From a virus: 64,000 nucleotides of DNA. The DNA is taken from IMG/VR virus record IMGVR_UViG_3300022934_002389, positions 1 to 64,000 of that record; one strand, written 5' to 3'. Below, one piece after another: positions 18,322 through 26,887 of the stretch (the stretch's first letter is position 1; each line of letters starts with the position of its first letter). The position numbers and the translations under genes were made by a program. The notes beneath the pieces are model-generated. The model searched no databases and was not told where the DNA came from. It saw only the letters and a list, made by a program, of their open reading frames with translations.

Positions 18322-19249
18322 AATACTAGACTATGACATTATCTATCTTAGTTATGACGAACCTAATGCTGAAAAAAACTATGCAGATTTGTGTAGGAAA
18401 ATTCCTTGGGCTAAACGTGTACACGGTGTAGACGGAAGTGATGCAGCACACAAGGCATGTGCAGAACTTTCAGAGACGGATAGATTTATTACTATCGATG
18501 GCGATAATATTATTGATTCTGAGTTTCTTACAAAAGAATATGATTTAGAAACACACGAAGACATGCACTGGAATCGTGATATAAAGTTTGAAGACTGTGT
18601 AGTAAGTTGGAGTGCTAGAAATACAATTAACGGACTAATGTACGGTAACGGCGGTATTAAATGCTGGCCTAAAGATAAAGTGTTAAACATGCGTACACAC
18701 GAAAATGCAGATCCTAATAATGCACATGCTCAAGTTGATTTTTGTTGGGACTTAGAATATATTCAAATGAATGCGTGTTATAGCGAAATTATGAATAATG
18801 CTACTCCGCAGCAAGCATGGCGTGCTGGATTTAGAGAAGGTGTCAAAATGGCACTTGACAGAGGTATGAAACCTACTTTGAATGATTTTAAACGTAATCA
18901 TTGGAAGAACTTGCATCGTTTGTATATTTGGCTAATGATAGGCGCTGATGTAGAAAATGGTAAATGGGCTATTTACGGCGCAAGAGAAGGTCTTTATAAA
19001 ACAATGTGTACGGATTGGGACTTTGTAAATGTTCGTGATTTTAAATGGTTAAATGAATATTGGGCAAATGAAGTTGAATCTAAAGTATCTTTAGAAGGAC
19101 TTGAAGATTCAATTGAGGAATATGGTATTAAACTAATTAACGAACTCGATTTACCTATTGCTGAAGAATGCTTAACTGCACAACAAAGTAATTTTTTCAA
19201 AACAGTATATCAAAATCCGGGTAGAACTGCTGGACAACAATTTATATGA
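18308..19249 (+). CDS. DGD-type glycosyltransferase-like protein
   Basis: 313 residues. The first half (Y-D-I-I-Y-L-S-Y-D-E-P-N-A, then A-K-R-V-H-G-V-D-G, T-D-R-F-I-T-I-D-G-D-N) has the strand order of GT-A enzymes, with D64-G-D66 in the metal-binding position. The same fold, with the same E-P-N-A, R-V-H-G-V and D-G-D markers, forms the C-terminal domain of the 854-residue protein at 34993. The remaining ~150 residues are helical and Trp-rich (F-K-R-N-H-W-K-N-L-H-R-L-Y-I-W). It overlaps its neighbours by 14 and 4 bases. Enzymatic activity is inferred. Confidence 0.6.
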   Translation: MSKFKILDYDIIYLSYDEPNAEKNYADLCRKIPWAKRVHGVDGSDAAHKACAELSETDRFITIDGDNIIDSEFLTKEYDLETHEDMHWNRDIKFEDCVVSWSARNTINGLMYGNGGIKCWPKDKVLNMRTHENADPNNAHAQVDFCWDLEYIQMNACYSEIMNNATPQQAWRAGFREGVKMALDRGMKPTLNDFKRNHWKNLHRLYIWLMIGADVENGKWAIYGAREGLYKTMCTDWDFVNVRDFKWLNEYWANEVESKVSLEGLEDSIEEYGIKLINELDLPIAEECLTAQQSNFFKTVYQNPGRTAGQQFI

Positions 19250-20628
19250 AATCAGAAACAGATAGAATTAAAGAAGCCGCTAGTATAATGGAGGATGTAA
19301 GTCCGACATTCTGTTTGGCTAAGTGGCATCATACTACAATTTATTTACACACAGGTGATACACACAGTTGCTATCATCCGTCGCCGCATAAGATTGATTT
19401 AGAAGAAATTAAAAACAATCCTAGTGCATTGCACAATACACTTACAAAGAAAAAAGAACGTGCAAAAATGCTTGTAGGTGAAAAACCTAAAGGCTGTACC
19501 TATTGCTGGAATGTCGAAGCACTAGGAGATGATCATATTTCTGATAGAAACATTCGTAATGAAAGTATTTACAAGCCTGAGCGATTACAAGAAATTGTAG
19601 ATTCGCCTTGGGATTTTGACGTAAATCCAGAATATATCGAAATTGCATTTAGTAATGAATGCAATTTTAAATGTGGATATTGTTCACCTATGGCAAGTAG
19701 TAGCTTTTATAACGAAGTCAAAAAACATGGTCCGTATGATATGGTTAAAAATCATCGATGCGATGTTGATTGGTTTCAGCCTATGGAAGAAGGGTCAAAT
19801 CCTTACGTAGATGCATGGTGGAAATGGTGGCCTGAAGTAAGTAAGACACTAAACATTTTACGCATTACAGGCGGTGAGCCTCTTATGCATAAAAGCACAT
19901 GGCGTATATTTGACGAACTTAAAGAAAATCCACGTCCTCATATTGAACTTAACCTCAATAGTAACATGGGTTTAAGTCCACGCATTGTGTCTAAGTTTGC
20001 CGATAATGTAAAAGAACTTTTAGAAGGTAACAAAATTAAAAAGTTTAAAGTATATTCTAGTATAGATACATTTGATAATCGTGCAGAATATCTTCGCACA
20101 GGTTTAGATGTAAATCTTTGGGAAAGTAATATGAAAAACTTTTTAAATATTACTGGCTCCGATTTAACAATCATGTGTACGTTTAATATTCTTAGTGTTA
20201 CAAGTTTTAATTTATTCCTACAAAAAGTTTTAGATTGGCGTAAAGAATTTTATGATCCTAAGCGTAGACGTATTAGATTTGATACACCTTATCTAAAAGA
20301 ACCGTTACAATATGATATGCATATTTTACCTAAGGATGAATTTTTGCCTTACATGGATAAAATTTTACAATTTATTAATGACAATAGAGACGACAAAGAC
20401 ACTACGAAATTTAGTGATTTAGAATATGAACGTTTTCGTAGAGTAAGAAATTATTTTGCAAATGTTAACTATGACGAACCGAGAGTAAAAGAAGGCAGAG
20501 CAGATTTTTACAATTGGTTTAATGAATATGATGTTAGAAGAAACGTTAATTTTTTAGAAACATTTCCTGAGATGGAAGGGTTTTATAATTTATGTAAGCA
20601 AACTAAGGATGAACTAGAAGTTGTCTAA
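19246..20628 (+). CDS. Radical SAM protein with N-terminal twitch-type Cys region
   Basis: 460 residues. The [4Fe-4S]/SAM motif is C139-x3-C143-x2-C146 (E-C-N-F-K-C-G-Y-C), with the SAM-binding glycine segment I-T-G-G-E-P-L about 75 residues later. An N-terminal Cys set precedes the core (F-C-L-A-K-W, then S-C-Y-H-P, then G-C-T-Y-C-W). This is the arrangement of twitch radical SAM proteins, where an auxiliary cluster domain comes first. It ends with E-T-F-P-E-M-E-G-F-Y, a tail echoed in most sister genes here. Closest paralogue in the window: 33470. It overlaps both neighbours (4 and 8 bases). The substrate is unknown. Confidence 0.85.
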   Translation: MKSETDRIKEAASIMEDVSPTFCLAKWHHTTIYLHTGDTHSCYHPSPHKIDLEEIKNNPSALHNTLTKKKERAKMLVGEKPKGCTYCWNVEALGDDHISDRNIRNESIYKPERLQEIVDSPWDFDVNPEYIEIAFSNECNFKCGYCSPMASSSFYNEVKKHGPYDMVKNHRCDVDWFQPMEEGSNPYVDAWWKWWPEVSKTLNILRITGGEPLMHKSTWRIFDELKENPRPHIELNLNSNMGLSPRIVSKFADNVKELLEGNKIKKFKVYSSIDTFDNRAEYLRTGLDVNLWESNMKNFLNITGSDLTIMCTFNILSVTSFNLFLQKVLDWRKEFYDPKRRRIRFDTPYLKEPLQYDMHILPKDEFLPYMDKILQFINDNRDDKDTTKFSDLEYERFRRVRNYFANVNYDEPRVKEGRADFYNWFNEYDVRRNVNFLETFPEMEGFYNLCKQTKDELEVV

Positions 20629-21463
20629 TTTGTTTTGTTACGGGTGCAGTTTTACAAATTACAGTTGGCCTATGTATCCTGAATACTTGGCACAGGAGTT
20701 TGATAAAACATTTAATTGTGGATTATCTGGTTTAGGTAATTTTGCAATATATCATAGATTACTAGGCACTGTTTTAGAAAACAAAATTAAAGAAAATGAT
20801 ACTGTAATTGTTCAGTGGTCAGAGCCATCAAGGCATGATTACCTTGACAAAGAAGAAGAATGGTCTAATATTGGCGGCGGCTTAGCCTTAGAACTAACTG
20901 CAAAAAGATTAGATCATATTATATCTCATAGTTCGTCTTACGTTAAAACTTTGACATATATGTTTCATACAGTTAACTTACTTGAATCTTTAAAAGTTAA
21001 CTGGACTTTTCTTTTTCTTACACCAGATGCAATGGCACACCTAAGTATTCAAAGAGGTAAACATATAGATTTAGCAGGACATCAAAAACGCATAGCACAA
21101 AATATGACGAACAAAGTTAACAAGTATCGTCATAAGTTTATCGAGTTACCATTAATGCATCACTTTAATCATAAAGATCCTGTGTTTATGACAAATCATG
21201 GTGGCAATTGGTGGGATGACCATCCTAGACCTAAATCAACATATAAATTTGTAAAGGAAGTTTTAGCACCAAAATTACAAATTAATACTAATAATATAAC
21301 TAGTTACAACAAATATGTTTGTAACAGAATATTTGTACCTGTAAAAGAAAGAACATACAATCAAGAATTTATGATTGAAGCAATGCGTGAGTTACCTGAC
21401 AATCTCAAGTATAGTTATGATATAAGTGAATTAATAAATGAAACAATTGATATGGGCATATAA
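20621..21463 (+). CDS. SGNH/GDSL hydrolase-like protein
   Basis: 280 residues. It starts F-C-Y-G-C-S-F-T, placing a Ser in the nucleophile position of SGNH hydrolases (G-x-S). A later W-W-D-D-H-P-R-P segment provides the C-terminal Asp/His pair (D-x-H-P), and G-L-G-N-F sits where the block III Asn lies. The start is TTG at 20621, overlapping the upstream stop by 8 bases. No earlier in-frame ATG gives the conserved strand. Related proteins occur at 32560 and 39723, each next to a radical SAM gene. It may act as a sugar O-acyl esterase or transferase, by family analogy. Confidence 0.6.
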   Translation: MSNLFCYGCSFTNYSWPMYPEYLAQEFDKTFNCGLSGLGNFAIYHRLLGTVLENKIKENDTVIVQWSEPSRHDYLDKEEEWSNIGGGLALELTAKRLDHIISHSSSYVKTLTYMFHTVNLLESLKVNWTFLFLTPDAMAHLSIQRGKHIDLAGHQKRIAQNMTNKVNKYRHKFIELPLMHHFNHKDPVFMTNHGGNWWDDHPRPKSTYKFVKEVLAPKLQINTNNITSYNKYVCNRIFVPVKERTYNQEFMIEAMRELPDNLKYSYDISELINETIDMGI

Positions 21464-22745
21464 TTGGATTGGGCCACTAGGTCCTTTAAATAACCATAAG
21501 ATACCAGATGTATATGATCTGGCTAAGCGCATTGACGACATTGATGTTAAGTTTAGCGATGCAACAATGGAGCATGATCCTGCTGTTATGGAGATAGGAA
21601 ATTTTGTACCTTGCAAAATTATTCCATCTTCCGAGATAAAAGATATAGGGGATAGCAAATTTTTCTATGAAGTTATTTTAAGTCCTAACTTAAATTACAT
21701 GTCTATCACAATGGATATGTTTTGCGGATTTTTACAAAGAACGCCTATTCCTGGCGAGGTTTGGGATAAAATTTACAATGGTAACGGATATCTATTTGTA
21801 AACTGTAGATATGAAAGTTTTGTTACGCATAGAGATTTTCAAACATTACATGATTATTTTAATAGTCAAGGTGTGCCCTTGAACAAAGTTATCTATGCAA
21901 CAAACTGTGCAAATATACAAACTATTTACGACAAGTACTGTTTACAAGCAGGTGTAGGCGAAGATAAATTAAATGTCGAATATATGGGTTTGTATATACA
22001 AATTACAAAAGACATTTTACGTGATGAAGTTTATGAAAGTCGTGTTGACTTGGGCAAACAAGATAGATTGTTTTTAAATTTTAACAGACGTAGTCATGAA
22101 CATCGTATGTTGCTGTTATTGCAAATGATTAAAAATGATATGCTAGATGACTGTCATATGAGTTTTGACAGACATGGAGGTGTTAATAGACCATTTGAAC
22201 ATTTTATATACGATTTTGAGAGAACTTCTTCAAAATATAATTTAGAATTTGAAAGAGAAGATTTTGAAAATTTATGGGACGATTTGCCTTTTGTGCTAGA
22301 CAGTAAACATTTTGACAGATTTCCTGTAGAAGAACACTTAATGGATACTGCTGAATGGTATGATCGAACATATATTCATCTTGCAAGCGAAACAAATTTT
22401 GAAAATAATGTAATTCATTTGACAGAAAAAACAATGAAGCCAATTATATTCAAACAACCATTTATTATTGTTGGCCCTGCGTTTACACTTCAGTATCTTA
22501 AAAAATTAGGATTTAAAACTTTTGATGCTTGGTGGGACGAAAGTTATGATGAAACACTAAATGGGAAAGATAGAATGCAAGCAATTATAAAAGTATGTAA
22601 AGATATCAAGTCTTGGCCTAAACAAAAATTAAAACAGTTATATACACAAACACATGAGATACGAGAATACAATATTCAACATTTTAAAAATTTAAAACCT
22701 GTAGAACTATTAGATCTTGTTGAAAAATATGGAGCAGACATATGA
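21438..22745 (+). CDS. Fucosyltransferase-like GT-B glycosyltransferase
   Basis: 435 residues. The C-terminal third carries H-L-A-S-E-T-N-F, then L-T329-E330-K331-T-M-K-P and P-F-I-I-V-G. This resembles the donor-site signature of alpha-1,3-fucosyltransferases (T-E-K ... P-x-x-x-G), followed by L-G-F-K-T-F-D and D-E-S-Y-D-E. The same block occurs in the genes at 23707 and, twice, at 26827. The N-terminal half, presumably the acceptor domain, is unlike those. ATG 21438 overlaps the SGNH gene by 26 bases. Donor could be GDP-linked given the neighbouring epimerase, but that is inference. Confidence 0.55.
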   Translation: MKQLIWAYNWIGPLGPLNNHKIPDVYDLAKRIDDIDVKFSDATMEHDPAVMEIGNFVPCKIIPSSEIKDIGDSKFFYEVILSPNLNYMSITMDMFCGFLQRTPIPGEVWDKIYNGNGYLFVNCRYESFVTHRDFQTLHDYFNSQGVPLNKVIYATNCANIQTIYDKYCLQAGVGEDKLNVEYMGLYIQITKDILRDEVYESRVDLGKQDRLFLNFNRRSHEHRMLLLLQMIKNDMLDDCHMSFDRHGGVNRPFEHFIYDFERTSSKYNLEFEREDFENLWDDLPFVLDSKHFDRFPVEEHLMDTAEWYDRTYIHLASETNFENNVIHLTEKTMKPIIFKQPFIIVGPAFTLQYLKKLGFKTFDAWWDESYDETLNGKDRMQAIIKVCKDIKSWPKQKLKQLYTQTHEIREYNIQHFKNLKPVELLDLVEKYGADI

Positions 22746-23710
22746 GTAAGGTATTAGTATGCGGAGCCGGAGGATTCATTGGAGTTCATTTGGTAAGAAG
22801 TTTAAAAGCACAAGGACATTATGTAATTGGTGCAGATTTAGAGTATCCTGAATTTAGCGAAACCGAATGTGATGAATTTCATATTGTAGATTTGCGAGAA
22901 CAAGCAGATGTACGTAAATTAATTACAGAAGACATTTATGAAATATATCAACTTGCTGCGGATATGGGAGGAGCAGGATATATTTTTACAGGCGATAATG
23001 ATGCTGATATTATGCACAACTCTGCTATGATTAATCTTAACATTTTGAAAGAAATGGTTGTTAAAGGTGTAAAACGTATTTTTTATAGTTCAAGTGCTTG
23101 CATGTATCCTGAACACAATCAGATGGATCCTGATAATCCTTTGTGTAGCGAAGAAAGTGCGTATCCAGCAAATCCTGATTCTGAATATGGTTGGGAAAAA
23201 TTATTCAGCGAACGCTTGTGTATGTCTTTTGAAAAGAATTATGGTATACGTGCAAGAATGTGTCGTTTTCATAATGTGTTTGGACCAGAAAGCACATGGA
23301 CTGGAGGTAAAGAAAAATCTCCCGCAGCCTTATGTAGAAAAGTTGCAATGAGCGAAGACGAAACTGTAGAAATTTGGGGACCTGGCACACAAACAAGAAG
23401 TTTTCTTTATATCGATGAAGCTATTGAAGGCATTCATAGGATTATGGAAAGCGATTATAATCAGCCGTTAAATCTTGGCAGTGAACGTATGATTGCTATA
23501 AATGATTTAGCACACCTAATTGCGAGTGTTAACACTAACAAAAAACTGAGAATTAATAATGTGCCAGGACCTGTTGGTGTTAATGGCAGAAACAGTCATA
23601 ATAAACTTATTAAGGAAACCATTGGTTGGGCACCGCAAGACAATTTAGAATATGGCTTGCAACAAACTTATCAATGGATACTACAACAAATTGAGAAACA
23701 AGAAAATTGA
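22742..23710 (+). CDS. GDP-mannose 3,5-epimerase-like NAD-dependent epimerase
   Basis: 322 residues, a full-length extended SDR enzyme. The NAD-binding G-A-G-G-F-I-G is at residues 8-14. Cys120 (S-S-S-A-C-M-Y-P-E), Tyr149 and Lys153 (Y-G-W-E-K), and Lys192 (G-G-K-E-K-S-P-A) match the catalytic Cys, Tyr, Lys and Lys of plant GDP-mannose 3,5-epimerase with identical spacing (29, 4 and 39 residues). M-G-G-A-G-Y-I, R-F-H-N-V-F-G-P and the C-terminal P-G-P-V-G-V-N-G-R-N-S also fit that enzyme. It should convert GDP-mannose to GDP-L-galactose or a related sugar, feeding the adjacent GT-B genes. ATGA overlap upstream, TTGA overlap downstream. Confidence 0.85.
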   Translation: MSKVLVCGAGGFIGVHLVRSLKAQGHYVIGADLEYPEFSETECDEFHIVDLREQADVRKLITEDIYEIYQLAADMGGAGYIFTGDNDADIMHNSAMINLNILKEMVVKGVKRIFYSSSACMYPEHNQMDPDNPLCSEESAYPANPDSEYGWEKLFSERLCMSFEKNYGIRARMCRFHNVFGPESTWTGGKEKSPAALCRKVAMSEDETVEIWGPGTQTRSFLYIDEAIEGIHRIMESDYNQPLNLGSERMIAINDLAHLIASVNTNKKLRINNVPGPVGVNGRNSHNKLIKETIGWAPQDNLEYGLQQTYQWILQQIEKQEN

Positions 23711-24936
23711 AACTTGCTGCATACTATCATGATAAAATAGGAAATATGCACGGTGTACAGCCGTACATTTTTGATACGTGGTTATATTCTCGAACACTGA
23801 AAAAAGCAGGTTTTGGTATAAAACAAATTAAAGATGGGTGGAACTGGCCTGGAATATATTTTGTAAGTGTTGCAGGTCATTCTAATGATTGGGGAACACA
23901 TGACAATCATGTGTTAAACAATTTGCCCAGCGAAGTTGCTAATGCAGTTCGTAGAGGAAAAATTAAAATTGTAATTGATAATTCGTCTGAAGGTATGAAT
24001 ATGATATTTCCTGGATGTGATGGGTTTTATAATATGCACGAAATAATGGAAGAAAATGATTTTCATAAAAATAGTGTTATACTTATGGACGGCAATGCAG
24101 ATTTCTCTACAAATTATTTAACATGGTGTAACAGAAATTGGGATATACCGTTGTTTGCACATGTTCATAGTTTTACGCATACCTTTTATTTCGATAATAG
24201 AATACCACAAAGCGCACTAGTTATAAATGCTATTAAAAATAAAGATTCCAAAGATTTCCTTAGCATGAATAGAAATACAAGACCATCAAGGCTGGAGCAT
24301 TTATTTTGGTTGTTAGATACAGGTTATGTAAGCAAGGGACTTGTAAGTGGAAGTTTACCGCAAAAAGAACAAGTAGGTGCGCCTAGTAGAATTACACTAC
24401 AGGATGACAATTTATGGAATAAAACCTTGCTCAAAGGTTTGCCTTTAGACATAGATGGCGTAGATTGTAAAAGTGACCCTGACAAAGATGCCACTATTTT
24501 TAATCATGCCCTTTATGAAAATAGTTTGCTCAGTGTGGTTACAGAAACTGCATTTGCAGAAGAAGGGATGTTTATTACAGAAAAAGTAATGAAACCCATT
24601 GCAGCAGGACATCCTTTTATGATATTAGGACAATTTAGAGTCTTAAAATATCTAAGAAGTTTAGGTTATAAAACTGACTTTGAAGGCATAGATCAAAGTT
24701 ACGATGAGATTTTAAATCCTAACGAAAGATTCCAAGCATTTCATAAAAGTTTAGAAAATTGGATTAAATTGACAAGAGCACAAAAAGAAGATATAATTAT
24801 GGAAAATCTAAATAAGATTACATATAATCAAAATTTATTTAGATCTACAAATTATAATAGAGATACTGGATTGCGACTCATGACAACTGTTCAAAATCTT
24901 TTTAACAATAAATATACTATCAATGAAAAAAATTAG
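23707..24936 (+). CDS. Fucosyltransferase-like GT-B glycosyltransferase
   Basis: 409 residues. The donor-site region reads F-N-H-A-L-Y-E-N-S, then F-I-T291-E292-K293-V-M-K-P-I-A-A-G-H-P-F-M-I-L-G, very close to the fucosyltransferase pattern of E-N-S followed by T-E-K and P-x-x-x-G. L-G-Y-K-T-D and D-Q-S-Y-D-E follow, as in the gene at 21438. The start is TTG at 23707, forming TTGA with the stop of the epimerase gene. Coupling to a GDP-sugar epimerase supports a GDP-sugar donor, though this is inference. Confidence 0.6.
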   Translation: MKLAAYYHDKIGNMHGVQPYIFDTWLYSRTLKKAGFGIKQIKDGWNWPGIYFVSVAGHSNDWGTHDNHVLNNLPSEVANAVRRGKIKIVIDNSSEGMNMIFPGCDGFYNMHEIMEENDFHKNSVILMDGNADFSTNYLTWCNRNWDIPLFAHVHSFTHTFYFDNRIPQSALVINAIKNKDSKDFLSMNRNTRPSRLEHLFWLLDTGYVSKGLVSGSLPQKEQVGAPSRITLQDDNLWNKTLLKGLPLDIDGVDCKSDPDKDATIFNHALYENSLLSVVTETAFAEEGMFITEKVMKPIAAGHPFMILGQFRVLKYLRSLGYKTDFEGIDQSYDEILNPNERFQAFHKSLENWIKLTRAQKEDIIMENLNKITYNQNLFRSTNYNRDTGLRLMTTVQNLFNNKYTINEKN

Positions 24937-26887
24937 TTTTGTAAATCCGAATTTCCAGCAAGGACCTAAAGAGTTTAACGCTTATTACTTACCGTATAGT
25001 GTTGGCATACTTTGGTCTTATGTAAACCAGTTTGAATCTATTAATACCCAATATGAACTTGATGAGTTTGTATGGCGAAGAGATCCTATTGCTGAAACAG
25101 TTGAACTTTTAAAAGATAACACAGTAGTAGGCTTTTCTACATACATATGGAACAAGCAATACAATAATGTTTTAGCCAGAGAATTAAAAAAAGCAAATCC
25201 AAATATTGTAATTTTATTTGGCGGACCTGAGCCGCCTATCGAAGACCCAAACTTTTTTGAACGTTTTCCTTATATTGATGTTTGTGTAAAACAGGAAGGA
25301 GAAAGAAGTTTTAGAAAAATTCTTGAAGCATTAGACGATAGAGATTCTTGGTTAGATGTAAAAGGTTTAATTGTAAATGTAGATGGTGAAACTGTAGACA
25401 CAGGTGCTCAACCAAGAATTAACGAATTAGATGAGATACCTAGTCCTTATCTAACTGGTGTGTTTGATAAACTTATGGTAAAGCATCCTGAAGTGACATG
25501 GAATGCTACACTGGAAACAAATCGAGGTTGTCCGTATGCTTGTACTTTTTGTGACTGGGGCAGTTTAACATATAATAAAGTTAAAAAGTTTAATTTAGAA
25601 CGTGTGTTTGATGAATTAGAATGGATCGGTAAAACAGGTTGCGACTTTGTAAGTTTAACGGATGCAAACTTTGGTATTTTTGCAGAACGTGATAGTATGA
25701 TTGCAGATAAACTTATTCAAGTGCAAAAAACATACGATAACCCAAAAGCATATACTATTGCTTGGGCTAAAAATCAAAAGAAAGAAGTTGTAGATATTGT
25801 TAGAAAACTTATCTATGATGGCGGTGCAAAAATTGGATTGAATTTATCTGTACAGTCAATGGATGAAAATGTTTTAGAAATTATCAAACGTAAAAATCTT
25901 GAAATGAATAAAATTGAACAAGTGTTTGATATGTGCGAAGAAAATAATATTCCGTTATATACAGAGTTAATTTTAGGGTTACCCGGAGAAACATTAGAAA
26001 CATGGAAAGATAATTTTTATAGTCTATACAAAGCTGGTAACCATACAGGCGTTACAGTATATCAAGCACAGTTGCTTGAAAATGCAGAAATGAATCTTGT
26101 GCAAAAACAAGAATTCAAAATTGAAGGTAGAAAAGTTACTGACTATCTTGTTGGCGCTTATAACGAAGATGAACTTAAAGAAGGTATAGATATTGTTGTA
26201 TCTACAAAAGACTTATCTTATGAAAAGATGCTAGATGCACAAGTGTTTAGTTGGTTTCAAAATACTTTCCATATCAACGGTATCACAAATTATATCAGTC
26301 GATTTTTATACAACTTTAGCAACATAGAATATAGTGAATTTTACGAAAAATTATTTGACCATATAAGCCGAGATCCTTGGTTAAAAAGCGAAATTGATCG
26401 CATAAGAAAATACTATATTAACTGGGGTACTAACGGTAGAATTGATCACCCTAAAATTCAAGGTATTGAAATACACGGATGGAATCTTATCCACAGCACT
26501 ATTATTAATTTACACAGTGAAGATAAAGCATCACATGTGTTTAGTGTTGTAAAAGATTTTATGCAAAAAGAATACGCACATTTTCCACAAGATGTAATGG
26601 ACCAACTTATGGACTTCCAATCTAGTTACCTTATCGATTACAACAAAATTAAATCTTACCCGCTCACAAAAGATTACGATTACGATTTTCTCGGATACAT
26701 ACATAGTGGGGAAGAATTGAATAATAAGAGTACTTTATTTTTTGATTTTCCTGAAAACCAAGATATGAGTTTACAACAATTTTGTGAACAGATATTTTTT
26801 GCAAGAAGAAGGAATTTTGGTAAAGCATGGGTGACCAAGAAAAAGTTGCACACATTTACGCATGGCAATATGGAAATGCAGAACTAG
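24923..26887 (+). CDS. B12-binding-type radical SAM protein
   Basis: 654 residues. Residues ~1-150 form a cobalamin-binding-like Rossmann domain (P-Y-S-V-G-I-L-W-S-Y, V-V-G-F-S-T-Y-I-W-N, I-L-F-G-G-P-E-P-P). A linker I-P-S-P-Y-L-T-G precedes the radical SAM core with C203-x3-C207-x2-C210 (R-G-C-P-Y-A-C-T-F-C). D-A-N-F-G-I, S-V-Q-S-M and E-L-I-L-G-L-P-G-E-T complete the core signature. The canonical D-x-H-x-x-G cobalamin motif is not visible. About 200 C-terminal residues are unassigned. Paralogues lie at 55024 and 58566. Such enzymes often methylate unreactive carbons or rearrange substrates, and here the substrate is unknown. Confidence 0.8.
   Translation: MKKISFVNPNFQQGPKEFNAYYLPYSVGILWSYVNQFESINTQYELDEFVWRRDPIAETVELLKDNTVVGFSTYIWNKQYNNVLARELKKANPNIVILFGGPEPPIEDPNFFERFPYIDVCVKQEGERSFRKILEALDDRDSWLDVKGLIVNVDGETVDTGAQPRINELDEIPSPYLTGVFDKLMVKHPEVTWNATLETNRGCPYACTFCDWGSLTYNKVKKFNLERVFDELEWIGKTGCDFVSLTDANFGIFAERDSMIADKLIQVQKTYDNPKAYTIAWAKNQKKEVVDIVRKLIYDGGAKIGLNLSVQSMDENVLEIIKRKNLEMNKIEQVFDMCEENNIPLYTELILGLPGETLETWKDNFYSLYKAGNHTGVTVYQAQLLENAEMNLVQKQEFKIEGRKVTDYLVGAYNEDELKEGIDIVVSTKDLSYEKMLDAQVFSWFQNTFHINGITNYISRFLYNFSNIEYSEFYEKLFDHISRDPWLKSEIDRIRKYYINWGTNGRIDHPKIQGIEIHGWNLIHSTIINLHSEDKASHVFSVVKDFMQKEYAHFPQDVMDQLMDFQSSYLIDYNKIKSYPLTKDYDYDFLGYIHSGEELNNKSTLFFDFPENQDMSLQQFCEQIFFARRRNFGKAWVTKKKLHTFTHGNMEMQN

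Noticed and set aside
23094-23351. 85-codon + strand frame inside the epimerase gene
   Set aside because: Fully inside a gene whose protein is strongly conserved in the main frame. No plausible independent start site.
24907-24914. AATAAATA resembling a late promoter before the gene at 24923
   Set aside because: It lies inside the upstream coding sequence and ends only 8 nt before the ATG, leaving no room for a leader with a ribosome-binding site. Probably chance in AT-rich DNA.
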